Of a stretch of DNA of 64,000 nucleotides, positions 49,399 through 58,458 are shown in pieces. Each line of letters opens with the position of its first letter. Position 1 is the first letter of the stretch. The notes below the pieces were generated by a model. The model had not been told where the DNA came from. It made no database searches and was given only the letters and a program-made list of their open reading frames with translations. The DNA comes from Micromonospora halophytica (GTDB taxonomy: Bacteria; Actinomycetota; Actinomycetes; Mycobacteriales; Micromonosporaceae): the NCBI RefSeq assembly GCF_900090245.1, contig NZ_FMDN01000005.1:124001-188000 (forward strand), written 5' to 3'. The translations under genes and the position numbers were made by a program.

Positions 49399-50271
49399 TC
49401 AGCGCTTGCGCACGGCGTGCCCGCCGAACTGCTGGCGCAGCGCGGCGACGGCCTTCATCGCGGGTGAGTCGTCCTGCCGCGAGGCGAACCGGGCGAAGAG
49501 CGAGGCGGTGATGACGTTCAGCGGCACGGCGAGCCGGACCGCCTCGTCGACCGTCCAGCGGCCCTCGCCGGTGTCCTCGGTGTAGCCGCTCAGCTCGGCC
49601 AGCTCCGGGTCCTCGTCGAGCGCACGGTCGAGCAGGTCGAGCAGCCAGGAACGGACCACGGTGCCCTCGCGCCAGGACTTGAAGACGCCCGGCACGTTGG
49701 TGACGATCTCGGACTTGGAGAGCAGCTCGAAGCCCTCGGCGTAGGCGTGCATCAGGCCGTACTCGATGCCGTTGTGCACCATCTTGGCGTAGTGGCCGGC
49801 GCCGACCGGGCCGGCGTGCACGAAGCCGAACTCGCCCTCCGGCTTGAGCGCCTCGAAGACCGGCATGAGCCGGTCGACGTGCTCCTGCGCGCCGCCGACC
49901 ATCAGGCCGTACCCGTTCTGCCTGCCCCAGACGCCGCCGGAGACGCCCACGTCGACGTAGCCGATGCCCTGCTCGGCGAGGCGCTCGGCGCGGGGGGCGT
50001 CGTCGCTGAACCGCGAGTTGCCGCCGTCGATGATGATGTCGCCCTCACCCAGCACGCCGGCGAGTTCGTCGATGGTGACGTCGGTGACTCCGGCCGGGAC
50101 CATCACCCAGACGGCGCGCGGCGACTCCAGCTTTCCGGCCAGCTCGGCGAGGCTGGCGACGTCGCTCAGCTCCGCGTTGTGGTCGAAGCCGACCACCTCG
50201 TGCCCGGCGGCACGCAACCGCTCGCGCATGTTGCCGCCCATCCGGCCGAGTCCTACCAGGCCGAGCTGCAT
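49399..50271 (-). CDS. gnd: 6-phosphogluconate dehydrogenase, short (290-residue) type
   Basis: 290 residues, the short form typical of actinobacteria (the classic enzyme is about 470). Rossmann motif 'MQLGLVGLGRMGGNMRERLRAAGHEVVGFDHN', 'GDIIIDGGNSRFSDDAPRAERLAEQGIGYVDVGVSGGVWGRQNGYGLMVGG', catalytic 'GAGHYAKMVHNGIEYGLMHAYAEGFELL' and the C-terminal helix bundle. It oxidatively decarboxylates 6-phosphogluconate to ribulose-5-phosphate in the pentose phosphate pathway. Lies between dnaN and recF, a conserved but metabolically unexplained position. Confidence 0.95.
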   Translation of the reverse strand: MQLGLVGLGRMGGNMRERLRAAGHEVVGFDHNAELSDVASLAELAGKLESPRAVWVMVPAGVTDVTIDELAGVLGEGDIIIDGGNSRFSDDAPRAERLAEQGIGYVDVGVSGGVWGRQNGYGLMVGGAQEHVDRLMPVFEALKPEGEFGFVHAGPVGAGHYAKMVHNGIEYGLMHAYAEGFELLSKSEIVTNVPGVFKSWREGTVVRSWLLDLLDRALDEDPELAELSGYTEDTGEGRWTVDEAVRLAVPLNVITASLFARFASRQDDSPAMKAVAALRQQFGGHAVRKR

Positions 50272-50311
50272 CTGCTCCTACCTCCGTGCGTCTGGTCGTG
50301 CGGGGCTGCGA

Positions 50312-51445
50312 TCAGCGTGAGACGCGGATCGGCATGATGAGGTACCGGTACCCCGGGATGACCTCGCCATCCTCGCCGGCGGGGGAAATCACCGCGGGCT
50401 TGAAGGCGTCGACGAACGCCAGCTGCGCGAACTGGGCACCCAGGTTGGCCAGGCCGTCGATCAGGTACTGCGGGTTGAAGCCGATGGTCAGTGGCTCACC
50501 GGTGAAGGTGGCCTCCATGGCCTCGCTGGCCCGTGCCTCCTCGGTGCCGCCGGCCTCGACCACCAGCCCGTCGGAGCTGAAGCTCAGCAGCACCGGGGTG
50601 GTCCGCTCGGCGACCAGCGCGACGCGCTTGACGACCTCGATCAGCGTGCTGACCGGCACCCGGGCCTCGGCGTTGTGGGTGGCCGGGAAGAGCGAGCGCA
50701 CCGGCGGGTAGTTCGCCCCGTCGAGCAGTCGGCTGGTGGTACGCCGGGTGCCGCCCGCGAAACCGATCATGCCCTCGCCGGCGGAGCCCTGGGAGAGCGC
50801 CATGACGACCTGGCCGCCGAGCGGGCCGAGCGCCTTGGCGGTGTCGTGCAGGGTGCGCGCCGGCACGAGGGCGTTGATGCTGATCTCCGGGTCGTCCGGG
50901 TTCCACTCCATTTCGCGCAGGGCGAGCCGGTAGCGGTCGGTGGCGAGCATGGCCAGTGTGCCGCCGGAGAGTTCGATCCGTACGCCGGTCATCATCGGCA
51001 GCGTCTCGTCCCGGCCGGCCGCCACGGCGACCTGGGCGACGGCGGCGGCGAAGGCGGCCGCGTCGACGGTGCCGGTGCTCTCCGGCATCTCCGGCAGGGT
51101 CGGGTAGTCCTCCACCGGCATGGTGGGCAGGGTGAACCGCGCGCTGCCGCAGACCAGCTCCAGGTGGGCGCCGACCGCGGCGATGTCCACCGGCTTGGCC
51201 GGCAGTGCCTTGGTGATCTCGGCGAGCAGGCGGCCGGAGACCAGGGCGGCGCCGTCGGCGTCTCCCTGCACCTCGACGGTCACCTGGCTGGATACCTCGT
51301 AGTCGAAGCCGGAGACCTGCAGGTTGCCGTCGGTGACCCGGAGCATCACCCCGGCGAGCACCGGTACGGACGGCCGGTTGGGCAGGCTCTTCGCGGTCCA
51401 CGCCACCGCTTCGGCGAGCGCGTCGCGCTCCACTCGGAACTTCAT
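50312..51445 (-). CDS. dnaN: DNA polymerase III beta subunit (sliding clamp)
   Basis: 377 residues. Three clamp domains beginning 'MKFRVERDALAEAVAWTAKSLPNRPSVPVLAGVMLRVTDGNLQVSGFDYEVS' and ending 'NPQYLIDGLANLGAQFAQLAFVDAFKPAVISP...YRYLIMPIRVS'. The dimeric ring tethers the polymerase to DNA. Start fixed by GGAGG 5 bases before the ATG; the long in-frame upstream extension runs into oriC and is not coding. First gene of the leftward replication block. Confidence 0.97.
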   Translation of the reverse strand: MKFRVERDALAEAVAWTAKSLPNRPSVPVLAGVMLRVTDGNLQVSGFDYEVSSQVTVEVQGDADGAALVSGRLLAEITKALPAKPVDIAAVGAHLELVCGSARFTLPTMPVEDYPTLPEMPESTGTVDAAAFAAAVAQVAVAAGRDETLPMMTGVRIELSGGTLAMLATDRYRLALREMEWNPDDPEISINALVPARTLHDTAKALGPLGGQVVMALSQGSAGEGMIGFAGGTRRTTSRLLDGANYPPVRSLFPATHNAEARVPVSTLIEVVKRVALVAERTTPVLLSFSSDGLVVEAGGTEEARASEAMEATFTGEPLTIGFNPQYLIDGLANLGAQFAQLAFVDAFKPAVISPAGEDGEVIPGYRYLIMPIRVSR

Positions 51446-51635
51446 CAATGCCTCCGCGTCGACGTCAGCGACAACTCTCTCATGCCGACCGCTGCCCACC
51501 GTCCCGCCCGACCGTGCGGGTACCCATCGCACCTTAGGGCGCGCGGGCATCGGCTGTGCGCCCGACCCCGTGGATCCAGGTGCCGGAGCGACTGCCGACG
51601 GCAGCGTTCCGACCCGATCCACAGGAAGTCCAACG

Positions 51636-52150
51636 GTGATGATTGGTTTTTGATTCTTTAGAAGAGATAACTCATCGTCTTCATCGCACCTGTGCAAACT
51701 GTGGAGAACTCGCGTCTGCGCAGCTCAGACAGGTTATCCACCGGTGGTTTGGCTGTGGAGAACCCGGGGGTAAACCCTGGTGTGGATCCACAGGCCGTTC
51801 GTCGCGCCGAGTTGTCCACCGTTGTCCACCGGTTATCCACCGGTTATCCACCGGATTTCTCCCCAGAGCTGTGGACATCGCCGGCGGCTCCGACCGGGGT
51901 TGTCCCCAGAACCTTCAACAGCCCGCCCACAGGTCGACCATCGCCTGTGGACGACGGCGCCGTCGTCCACAGGCGTCCACAGGCTCGTCCCCAGGGTTTG
52001 TCCACAGTCTGTGGGTAACCGGCCCGGGACGGCGTGTGGTTGTCCACCGCCTGTGGAACAGGGGGTGTGGACAACCGGGCCGTCCTGTGGACAAACATGA
52101 CGCCGATCCTGGGCCCTCGACCCGGTCGAGGGTCAAGCCACAGCTGTGCA
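51636..52150. other. oriC: Chromosomal replication origin oriC
   Basis: In the dnaN-dnaA gap. DnaA-box-like 9-mers: perfect TTGTCCACA or its complement at 51998, 52066 and 52086; TTATCCACC at 51734, 51833 and 51844; TTGTCCACC at 51812, 51822 and 52040; variants at 51700, 51754, 51781, 51870, 51900, 51946, 51963, 51973, 51985, 52010 and 52052. An AT-rich run at about 51636-51684, on the dnaN side, is the likely unwinding element. Both orientations of boxes occur, as in Streptomyces and Mycobacterium origins. Confidence 0.95.
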
Positions 52151-52274
52151 CAGGGACGAAAGAGCGCCCGGCCGGTGTGGCTCGGCCGGGCGCTGCGGGT
52201 GCGGGGGCGTGACGTACGCAACGACGAATCCGGTCCAGCGCGTCGGACGCCGCGCTGCGACCCGAGGCCGTCGC

Positions 52275-54065
52275 TCAGGTGGTCTGCTTGATCCGGTTGG
52301 TCAGCTCGGCGATCTGGTTGTACAGCGAGCGGCGTTCGGCCATCTGCTGACGGATCTTGCGGTCGGCGTGCATCACCGTGGTGTGGTCCCGACCGCCGAA
52401 CGCCTGCCCGATCCGGGGCAGCGACAGGTCGGTCAGCTCCCGGCACAGGTACATGGCGACCTGGCGGGCGTTGACCAGCACCCGGGAACGGGAGTGGCCG
52501 CGCAGGTCCTCCAGGCTCACCCCGAAGTAGTCCGCCGTGGAGACCATGATCTGGTCGGCGTTGATCTCCGGCCCGGCGCCGTCCGGGATGAAGTCCCGCA
52601 GCACCTCCTCGGCCAGCGACAGCTCGACGTTGGAGCGGGTCAGGCTGGCGAAGGCGGTGACCCGGATCAGCGCCCCCTCCAGTTCCCGGATCGAGTTCGA
52701 CACCCGGGAGGCGATGAACTCCAGCACGTCCGGCGGCGCGAAGAGCCGCTCCTGGGCCGCCTTCTTCTGCAGGATCGCGATCCGGGTCTCCAGGTCCGGC
52801 GGCTGGATGTCGGCGAGCAGGCCCCACTCGAACCGGGTCCGCAGCCGGTCCTCCAGCGTCGCCAGCTGCTTCGGCGAGCGGTCGGAGGTGATCACGATCT
52901 GCTTGTTGGCGTTGTGCAGCGTGTTGAAGGTGTGGAAGAACTCCTCCTGCGTCCGCTCGCGGTTCTCCAGGAACTGGATGTCGTCGATCAGGAGGATGTC
53001 GACGTCGCGGTAGCGGCGCTGGAACGCGCTGGTCTTGTCGTCCCGCAGCGAGTTGATGAAGTCGTTGGTGAACTCCTCGGTCGAGACGTACCGGACCGAG
53101 CGGGCGTTGCCCAACGTCGTGGCGTAGTGCCCGATGGCGTGCAGCAGGTGGGTCTTGCCCAGCCCCGAGCTGCCGTAGATGAACAGTGGGTTGTACGCCT
53201 TCGCCGGCGACTCGGCCACCGCGACGCTCGCCGCGTGCGCGAACCGGTTGGACGAGCCGATGACGAACGTCTCGAACATGTACTTCGGGTTGAGCCGGTT
53301 GCCGCCGCTCTCCGCGCCGCCCGGTCGCCGGTCGGCACCGCCACCGGGGCGGCGGTCGACGCCGGTCCGGCCGGGGCCGCTGTCCGTACCCCCGTCGCGC
53401 GGCGGGCGGGCCTCGCCGCGGTACGCCGGCTCGAAACCGCGCCCGTCGGTCTCCGGCCCGTCCGGGGCGGAACGCTCCTCGAAGCCGCGTCGCTCCGGTG
53501 TGGGACGGCTCACCCGAATCGGCTCGGTGAAGGCGGCGCCGAAGAGGGTGTCCTGGCCGCCGTCCCGACTCGCCGGGATGCGGCCCACCGGGCGGTGCCC
53601 GTCCTGGTGCGTCGGCCCGGTCGACGACTCGGGCTGCGTCGGCCGTTCGCCGTACGCCTCCTCCGGATAGCCCGGCCCGGGGTAGGTGGCCTCGGGCTCG
53701 GGGAAGGCGGGCTGCCGGCCGGCGGCGAAGTCGTCCCCGGGGGCCTCCGGCTCGGTCTCGGGGGAGCTGCGGTAGACGGTGCCGGCGGGGCGGCCGGAGG
53801 CGTCCTCGGCGACCCGTACGGTGACCGCGACCTGGATGGGCCGACCCAGCCGGCGGGTCAGCGCCTCGGTGATCGCCGGGCGCAGCCGGGACTCGATCAC
53901 GTCCCGGGTGAAGGCGTCCGGAACGGAGAGCAGGGCGGTGTCCTCGACGATCGCCCGCAGCTGGGTGAGCCGCAGGTACGCGCGCTGCTGTGCGGAGATG
54001 ATCTCGTCGGCGAGTTCGTCCGTCGCCGCGGTCCACACCGCAGCAAGGTCGGTCGTACCGGCCAC
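52275..54065 (-). CDS. dnaA: Chromosomal replication initiator protein DnaA
   Basis: 596 residues, long because of a disordered domain II rich in Pro/Arg/Gly/Glu (about 90-255). Domain I '[37 protein letters not shown]'; domain III AAA+ with '[43 protein letters not shown]' (Walker A near 297), '[29 protein letters not shown]' and sensor '[25 protein letters not shown]'; domain IV '[40 protein letters not shown]' binds DnaA boxes. GTG start. A DnaA box at 54195 in its upstream region suggests autoregulation. Confidence 0.97.
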   Translation of the reverse strand: MAGTTDLAAVWTAATDELADEIISAQQRAYLRLTQLRAIVEDTALLSVPDAFTRDVIESRLRPAITEALTRRLGRPIQVAVTVRVAEDASGRPAGTVYRSSPETEPEAPGDDFAAGRQPAFPEPEATYPGPGYPEEAYGERPTQPESSTGPTHQDGHRPVGRIPASRDGGQDTLFGAAFTEPIRVSRPTPERRGFEERSAPDGPETDGRGFEPAYRGEARPPRDGGTDSGPGRTGVDRRPGGGADRRPGGAESGGNRLNPKYMFETFVIGSSNRFAHAASVAVAESPAKAYNPLFIYGSSGLGKTHLLHAIGHYATTLGNARSVRYVSTEEFTNDFINSLRDDKTSAFQRRYRDVDILLIDDIQFLENRERTQEEFFHTFNTLHNANKQIVITSDRSPKQLATLEDRLRTRFEWGLLADIQPPDLETRIAILQKKAAQERLFAPPDVLEFIASRVSNSIRELEGALIRVTAFASLTRSNVELSLAEEVLRDFIPDGAGPEINADQIMVSTADYFGVSLEDLRGHSRSRVLVNARQVAMYLCRELTDLSLPRIGQAFGGRDHTTVMHADRKIRQQMAERRSLYNQIAELTNRIKQTT

Positions 54066-54194
54066 CGTCGTGCCACCCCCTCGCCTCTGCTCCCGGCCGC
54101 CGCTGTGGTCCAGTCGACCGTTCCGGGCCCGCCACCGCGTTCGAGCGGGTGGTTCCGCACTCCACCGGGCGGATCAACGACCGGCATCCACAAG

Positions 54195-54203
54195 TTATCC
54201 ACA
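54195..54203 (+). promoter_or_regulatory. DnaA box upstream of dnaA
   Basis: Perfect TTATCCACA, 130 bp before the dnaA start; candidate site for DnaA autoregulation. Confidence 0.7.
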
Positions 54204-54488
54204 GCCTGTGTGTACCGACCGATTGTGCCGCCCGCCGGGCGCGGGCCGGACCGTGGCCCCCCTTGTCCCGAGGGGCGTTGAAGCGGGTTCACCGTGCCGA
54301 ACGATTCACTGCCTTGTCCGGTCTTGCCCGTCAGCGACAACCCGGACCCGACGATGACCGCAATCGGGCACGGTAACAGCGACGAAGGGCGACCATCAAC
54401 CGCCGCCGCCCGGCACCGGTTGTCGACATCAGTGAAAAGCGTCGGTTCGGTCGCCTCCCCGCCCTGCTCGTGCCCCGTCATGAGGTGT

Positions 54489-54517
54489 TTGACGGTCATT
54501 GCCCCCCTGCGTAGGCT
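54489..54517 (+). promoter_or_regulatory. rpmH promoter
   Basis: TTGACG (54489-54494) and TAGGCT (54512-54517) separated by 17 bases, a near-ideal housekeeping sigma promoter for the rpmH-rnpA-yidD-yidC unit, leaving a leader of about 180 bases. Confidence 0.7.
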
Positions 54518-54702
54518 GGAGCGGCTGCTCTGCCGCCCTCTGCTAGGGTGATGGGTGCTTGCTGTCCGCGGTCGGATCCCCGCACCGCCGAGGTCCCGCG
54601 TCGCCGGGCAGCACCGATCGGGGGCCACCGCCGAGGTGGCCTGGACCACCACACGACCCCGGCGATCCCGCGCCGTGGACGTACGAAAACGGAGAGCCTG
54701 AC

Positions 54703-54840
54703 GTGAGCAAGCGCACCTACCAGCCGAACAACCGCCGGCGCGCGAAGACCCACGGCTTCCGGCTGCGCATGCGCACCCGTGCCGGCCGCGCCATCATCTC
54801 GACCCGCCGCGCCAAGGGCCGCGCCCGCCTGTCGGCCTGA
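54703..54840 (+). CDS. rpmH: 50S ribosomal protein L34
   Basis: 45 residues, '[45 protein letters not shown]', unmistakable L34. GTG start with GGAG upstream. First gene of the conserved rpmH-rnpA-yidD-yidC-jag-rsmG order on the dnaA side of the origin. Confidence 0.98.
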   Translation: MSKRTYQPNNRRRAKTHGFRLRMRTRAGRAIISTRRAKGRARLSA

Positions 54841-54875
54841 GCCGACCGGGCCCGATCCGGGGGACGTGGTCAGTC

Positions 54876-55289
54876 GTGCTGGCGGCCGCACAGCGACTGC
54901 GGCGCAGCACCGACTTCGCCGCAGCGGTCCGGGGTGGCCGACGAGCCGGCCGTGGCGCCGTCGTAGTCCACCTGAGCCTGCCGACCACCGAAACCGCCGC
55001 GACAACCTCGCCGGAGCCGGCGCGGGACGCCGACACGGAGATCAGCTCCGTGTCGACCCGCGCCGGCTTCGTCGTGTCCAAGGCGGTCGGGCCCGCCGTG
55101 GTCCGCAACAAGGTCCGGCGCCGGCTGCGGCATCTGGTCCGCGAGCGGCTCGCCGCGCTGCCCGGGGGAACCACCCTGGTGGTACGCGCGCTGCCCGCCG
55201 CGGCCGAGGCGTCGTACCAACGACTCGGGGTCGACCTGGACGCGGCGATCGCCGCCGCGCGGGCACCTCGGGGACGGCGGTCGCGGTGA
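54876..55289 (+). CDS. rnpA: Ribonuclease P protein component
   Basis: 137 residues: '[33 protein letters not shown]' and the RNR motif '[30 protein letters not shown]'. Protein subunit that helps the RNase P RNA mature tRNA 5' ends. A 25-residue acidic insertion between strand 2 and the RNR helix is typical of actinobacteria. GTG start; ends overlapping yidD by 4 bases (GTGA). Confidence 0.95.
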   Translation: MLAAAQRLRRSTDFAAAVRGGRRAGRGAVVVHLSLPTTETAATTSPEPARDADTEISSVSTRAGFVVSKAVGPAVVRNKVRRRLRHLVRERLAALPGGTTLVVRALPAAAEASYQRLGVDLDAAIAAARAPRGRRSR

Positions 55290-55573
55290 ACGACGAATCC
55301 GCCGCGGCGCGGCCCACCACCTGGGGTGCCCGAATGCTGAGTGGCCCCATCATCGCGTACCGTCGTTGGATAAGCCCGGCGCTGCCGGCCCGTTGTCGGT
55401 TCTACCCGTCGTGCAGTGCGTACGCCCTGGAGGCGGTGGCCCGGCACGGCGCGCTCCGGGGAGCCGGCCTGACGGTCCTGCGGTTGTCGCGCTGCCACCC
55501 CTTCCACCCAGGTGGACATGACCCGGTGCCGGAGCCGGGCGGCCGCCGCCGTGCCGACCTGACTGGAGCCTGA
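55286..55573 (+). CDS. yidD: Membrane protein insertion efficiency factor YidD
   Basis: 95 residues: '[63 protein letters not shown]', with the three conserved Cys and the [11 protein letters not shown] signature. Peripheral membrane helper of YidC. The GTG overlaps the rnpA stop; an ATG 48 bases later is an alternative start. Confidence 0.93.
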   Translation: MNDESAAARPTTWGARMLSGPIIAYRRWISPALPARCRFYPSCSAYALEAVARHGALRGAGLTVLRLSRCHPFHPGGHDPVPEPGGRRRADLTGA

Positions 55574-55576
55574 GAA

Positions 55577-56569
55577 TTGAGTCTCGACTGGATCTACTAC
55601 GCGATCTCGTGGATCCTGCTGGCCTGGCACTCGGCCTGGGACGCCATCGGGGTGCCGGTCGGCACGGTCATCGGCACGAACTGGGCCTGGATCCTGGCCA
55701 TCATCTTCCTGGTGGTCACCGTCCGGGTGATTCTCTTCCCGGTCTTCGTCAAGCAGATCAAGTCGCAGCGGGCGATGCAGGCGCTCCAGCCCAAGGTCAA
55801 GGAGCTTCAGGAGAAGCACAAGGGTGACCGGGAGACGCTCCAGAAGGAGATGATGGAGCTCTATCGGAAGGAAAAGGCCAACCCGCTCATGGGCTGCCTT
55901 CCGATGTTCCTCCAGATCCCGGTCTTCCTCGGCCTCTTCCACGTGCTGCGCCGACTCAACCCGGATCCGGACAAGGCCAACAAGGATTCCTACGGCTGGA
56001 CGGTCGACCAGTTCAACAGCGCATCCGAGGCCACCCTCTTCACCGCGCCGATCGCCAGCAAGTTCGGCTCCACCGTCGAGGAGCTGGCCCAGCTCGGCGC
56101 CAATGGCACCACCGTCAAGATCATGGCCGGCATCCTGGTCCTGGTCATGATGGGCACCACCTACCTGACCAGCCGCCAGATGATCCTCAAGACCGGTTGG
56201 GCGGAGGACCCGCAGCAGCGGATGATCCAGCGACTCATGCTCTACGGCATCCCGTTGTCGCTGCTGATCTCCGGCGCGATCTTCCCGATCGGTGTGATCA
56301 TCTACTGGGTCACCAACAACCTGTTCACCCTGGCCCAGCAGCAGTGGGTGCTGCGCAAGTTCCCGCCGCTGGTGACCAACACCAAGCCGGGTGCCACGGC
56401 CGCCCGCAACCCGGTGCAGCCGACCAAGACCGGCGGCTTCCTCAACCGCAGCAAGCCGGCCCCGCAGGCCCCGGCCAAGCCCGCCGCGCCGAAGGTCGCC
56501 GGGCCGAAGCCGGGTGCCAAGCCGACCAACCCGAAGAAGGGGGGCCGGCCCGCCAAGCGGCAGGGCTGA
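55577..56569 (+). CDS. yidC: Membrane protein insertase YidC
   Basis: 330 residues, the short form without the large periplasmic domain. Helices near residues 5-20 and 35-55 ('WAWILAIIFLVVTVRVILFPVFVKQIKSQRAMQALQPKVKELQEKHKGDRETLQKEMMELYRKEKANPLMGCLPMFLQIPVFLGLFHVLR' includes the cytoplasmic coiled hairpin), then three more helices including 'GIPLSLLISGAIFPIGVIIYWVTNNLFTLAQQ', and a basic Pro/Lys/Ala tail. It inserts membrane proteins with or without Sec. TTG start 4 bases after the yidD stop. Confidence 0.97.
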   Translation: MSLDWIYYAISWILLAWHSAWDAIGVPVGTVIGTNWAWILAIIFLVVTVRVILFPVFVKQIKSQRAMQALQPKVKELQEKHKGDRETLQKEMMELYRKEKANPLMGCLPMFLQIPVFLGLFHVLRRLNPDPDKANKDSYGWTVDQFNSASEATLFTAPIASKFGSTVEELAQLGANGTTVKIMAGILVLVMMGTTYLTSRQMILKTGWAEDPQQRMIQRLMLYGIPLSLLISGAIFPIGVIIYWVTNNLFTLAQQQWVLRKFPPLVTNTKPGATAARNPVQPTKTGGFLNRSKPAPQAPAKPAAPKVAGPKPGAKPTNPKKGGRPAKRQG

Positions 56570-56576
56570 CCCACCG

Positions 56577-56605
56577 GGCCGCCGTCGGGACAACCGACGG
56601 CGGCC
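56577..56605 (+). terminator. Terminator after yidC
   Basis: Perfect 12-bp stem (56577-56588 with 56594-56605), 5-nt loop, followed by TTCC; 8 bases past the yidC stop. Confidence 0.85.
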
Positions 56606-56782
56606 TTCCGGTACCGCGCAGCCGCCGTACGGCCGGCGCCGGGCCGGAACCCGCCGCGCATCGCGCGATCACGGGCGACACTGCCCGTACAGACCTGCCC
56701 GTGGGCACCGGCCATCTCCCGCCGGCACCCCGGGAGACCAGCGGACCCGACGGTCCGGCCGAGCGAGTACGGAGATGAGACC

Positions 56783-57367
56783 GTGACCGAGACCAGCATC
56801 CCCAGCGTGGAGCAGTCCGTGGACGAGGAGATCGAGCCGACCGCCGCCACGGGTGAGGGCGAAGCCGCGGAGACCGGGGCGGGCACCTCGAAGAAGGCGG
56901 CCAGCGAGAGTGAGCTGTTCGCGCAGAGCGAGATCGCCGCCGACTACATCGAGGGACTGCTCGACATCCTCGACTACGACGGCGACATCGACGAGCTGGT
57001 GTCCGGTGGCCGTCCCGTCGTCGAGGTGGTCGGCGGCCGGCTGCAGAACCTGGTCGGCCAGCGCGGCGCCACCCTGGAGGCGCTCCAGGAGCTGGCCCGG
57101 CTGGCGGTGTTCCGGCAGACCGGCACGCCGAGCCGGCTGCTGCTGGACGTCGGGGGTTACCGCGCCACCCGGCGCAAGGAACTCGCCGCCGTGGCCAAGA
57201 ACGCGGTGGAGAAGGTCAAGGAGCACGGCGAGCCGGTCCGGCTCGAGCCGATGTCCGCCTTCGAGCGCAAGGGCGTGCACGACGTGGTCAACGCGATGAG
57301 CGGCGTGGAGAGCGAGTCCGAGGGTGTCGAGCCGAACCGGCGCATCATCGTCCGGCCGGCGGACTGA
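56783..57367 (+). CDS. jag: Jag/KhpB-type KH-R3H RNA-binding protein
   Basis: 194 residues. An acidic, disordered N-terminus (1-48), a KH domain ('[63 protein letters not shown]') with the nucleotide loop replaced by 'GQRGATLEA', and an R3H domain ('[39 protein letters not shown]'). RNA-binding regulator linked to cell division and elongation in Gram-positives. GTG start with GGAGATG upstream. Confidence 0.95.
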   Translation: MTETSIPSVEQSVDEEIEPTAATGEGEAAETGAGTSKKAASESELFAQSEIAADYIEGLLDILDYDGDIDELVSGGRPVVEVVGGRLQNLVGQRGATLEALQELARLAVFRQTGTPSRLLLDVGGYRATRRKELAAVAKNAVEKVKEHGEPVRLEPMSAFERKGVHDVVNAMSGVESESEGVEPNRRIIVRPAD

Positions 57368-57371
57368 CCGG

Positions 57372-58184
57372 GTGGCCTACGACGACACGGCGGACGCCGT
57401 GACCGGCCCGGGTGGCACGCCGCCCGGGCCGTCGGCTGTCCGCCCCGAACCGTCCCCGGCCGACGCCGTCCTCCCGGCGGAGTTGGCCGACGCCGCCCGG
57501 ACGCTCTTCGGCGACCGGCTCGACCTGGCTGCCGCGTACGCCGAACTGCTCGCCACCGACGGTGTGGTCCGCGGCCTGATCGGCCCACGCGAGGCTCCCC
57601 GGATCTGGGACCGGCACCTGCTCAACTGCGCGGCCGTGGCGGAACGGATCCCGGAGGGCGCGACGGTGATCGACGTCGGCTCCGGGGCCGGCCTTCCCGG
57701 CCTGGTGCTGGCGATCGCCCGTCCCGATCTACAGGTGACCCTGGTCGAGCCGCTCGCCCGGCGCACCTCCTTCCTGATCGAGGCGGTCCAGCAGTTGGGG
57801 CTCGCGAAGATGGTCCGGGTGTTCCGAGGACGGGCCGACGAGGCGGCCTCGGGCGAGACCGGCGTCGGCCCGCTGAGCGCGGACGTCGTCACCGCCCGTG
57901 CGGTCGCCCCGCTCGACCGGCTCGCCGGCTGGTGCCTGCCGTTGGCGGTGCCCGGCGGGCGGCTGGTCGCCCTGAAGGGTTCCTCCGCCGCCGACGAGAT
58001 CGCCGAGCACGCCGCCACGGTGGACCGGCTCGGCGGTGGCGAGCCCACGGTGCATCTGTGCGGCGTGGGAGTGATCGATCCCGCCACCACCGTGGTGGAG
58101 GTCGTCCGGGAGCGGGTGGTCCGTCCACCGGCCGCCAAGAAGGCCCCCAAGCGGTCGCGCGGTGGGCGCAAGAAGGCGCGCTGA
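57372..58184 (+). CDS. rsmG: 16S rRNA (guanine527-N7)-methyltransferase RsmG
   Basis: 270 residues. SAM-binding '[37 protein letters not shown]', '[17 protein letters not shown]' and '[39 protein letters not shown]' are standard RsmG (GidB) motifs. It methylates G527 in 16S rRNA; loss gives low-level streptomycin resistance in several bacteria. The start is a GTG 4 bases after the jag stop; the N-terminal 40 residues are Pro-rich. A Lys/Arg tail ends the protein. Confidence 0.95.
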   Translation: MAYDDTADAVTGPGGTPPGPSAVRPEPSPADAVLPAELADAARTLFGDRLDLAAAYAELLATDGVVRGLIGPREAPRIWDRHLLNCAAVAERIPEGATVIDVGSGAGLPGLVLAIARPDLQVTLVEPLARRTSFLIEAVQQLGLAKMVRVFRGRADEAASGETGVGPLSADVVTARAVAPLDRLAGWCLPLAVPGGRLVALKGSSAADEIAEHAATVDRLGGGEPTVHLCGVGVIDPATTVVEVVRERVVRPPAAKKAPKRSRGGRKKAR

Positions 58185-58458
58185 CGCCTCGGAGTCCTGT
58201 TCGCTTCCCTTGGGTCACGCCCGTACCGCTGGCCCGTCCGGGTGTCCGGCCTCGGCGCGAGGTGGCGTGCAGAACTGAGATGGACCCGCCGCGCCCGTCC
58301 CCCGTAGGCTGGCCGCGCGTCGATAGTGTGGAGCGGGCGGGTGCCGGGCGCACCGAATCCCGACCGCTCCCGCCGGGCCGTACGCTCCGCGGTGCGAGCG
58401 CGCGTGCGGTCAGTTGACGGGGTGCGGACCGACCATCCGGAGCGGGCAGGGATGACAG

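Larger units (their letters stand above)
54066..54702. other. dnaA-rpmH intergenic region
   Basis: 637 bases between divergent genes. It contains the dnaA upstream DnaA box (54195-54203) and the rpmH promoter (54489-54517). No gene is supported in it. Confidence 0.6.
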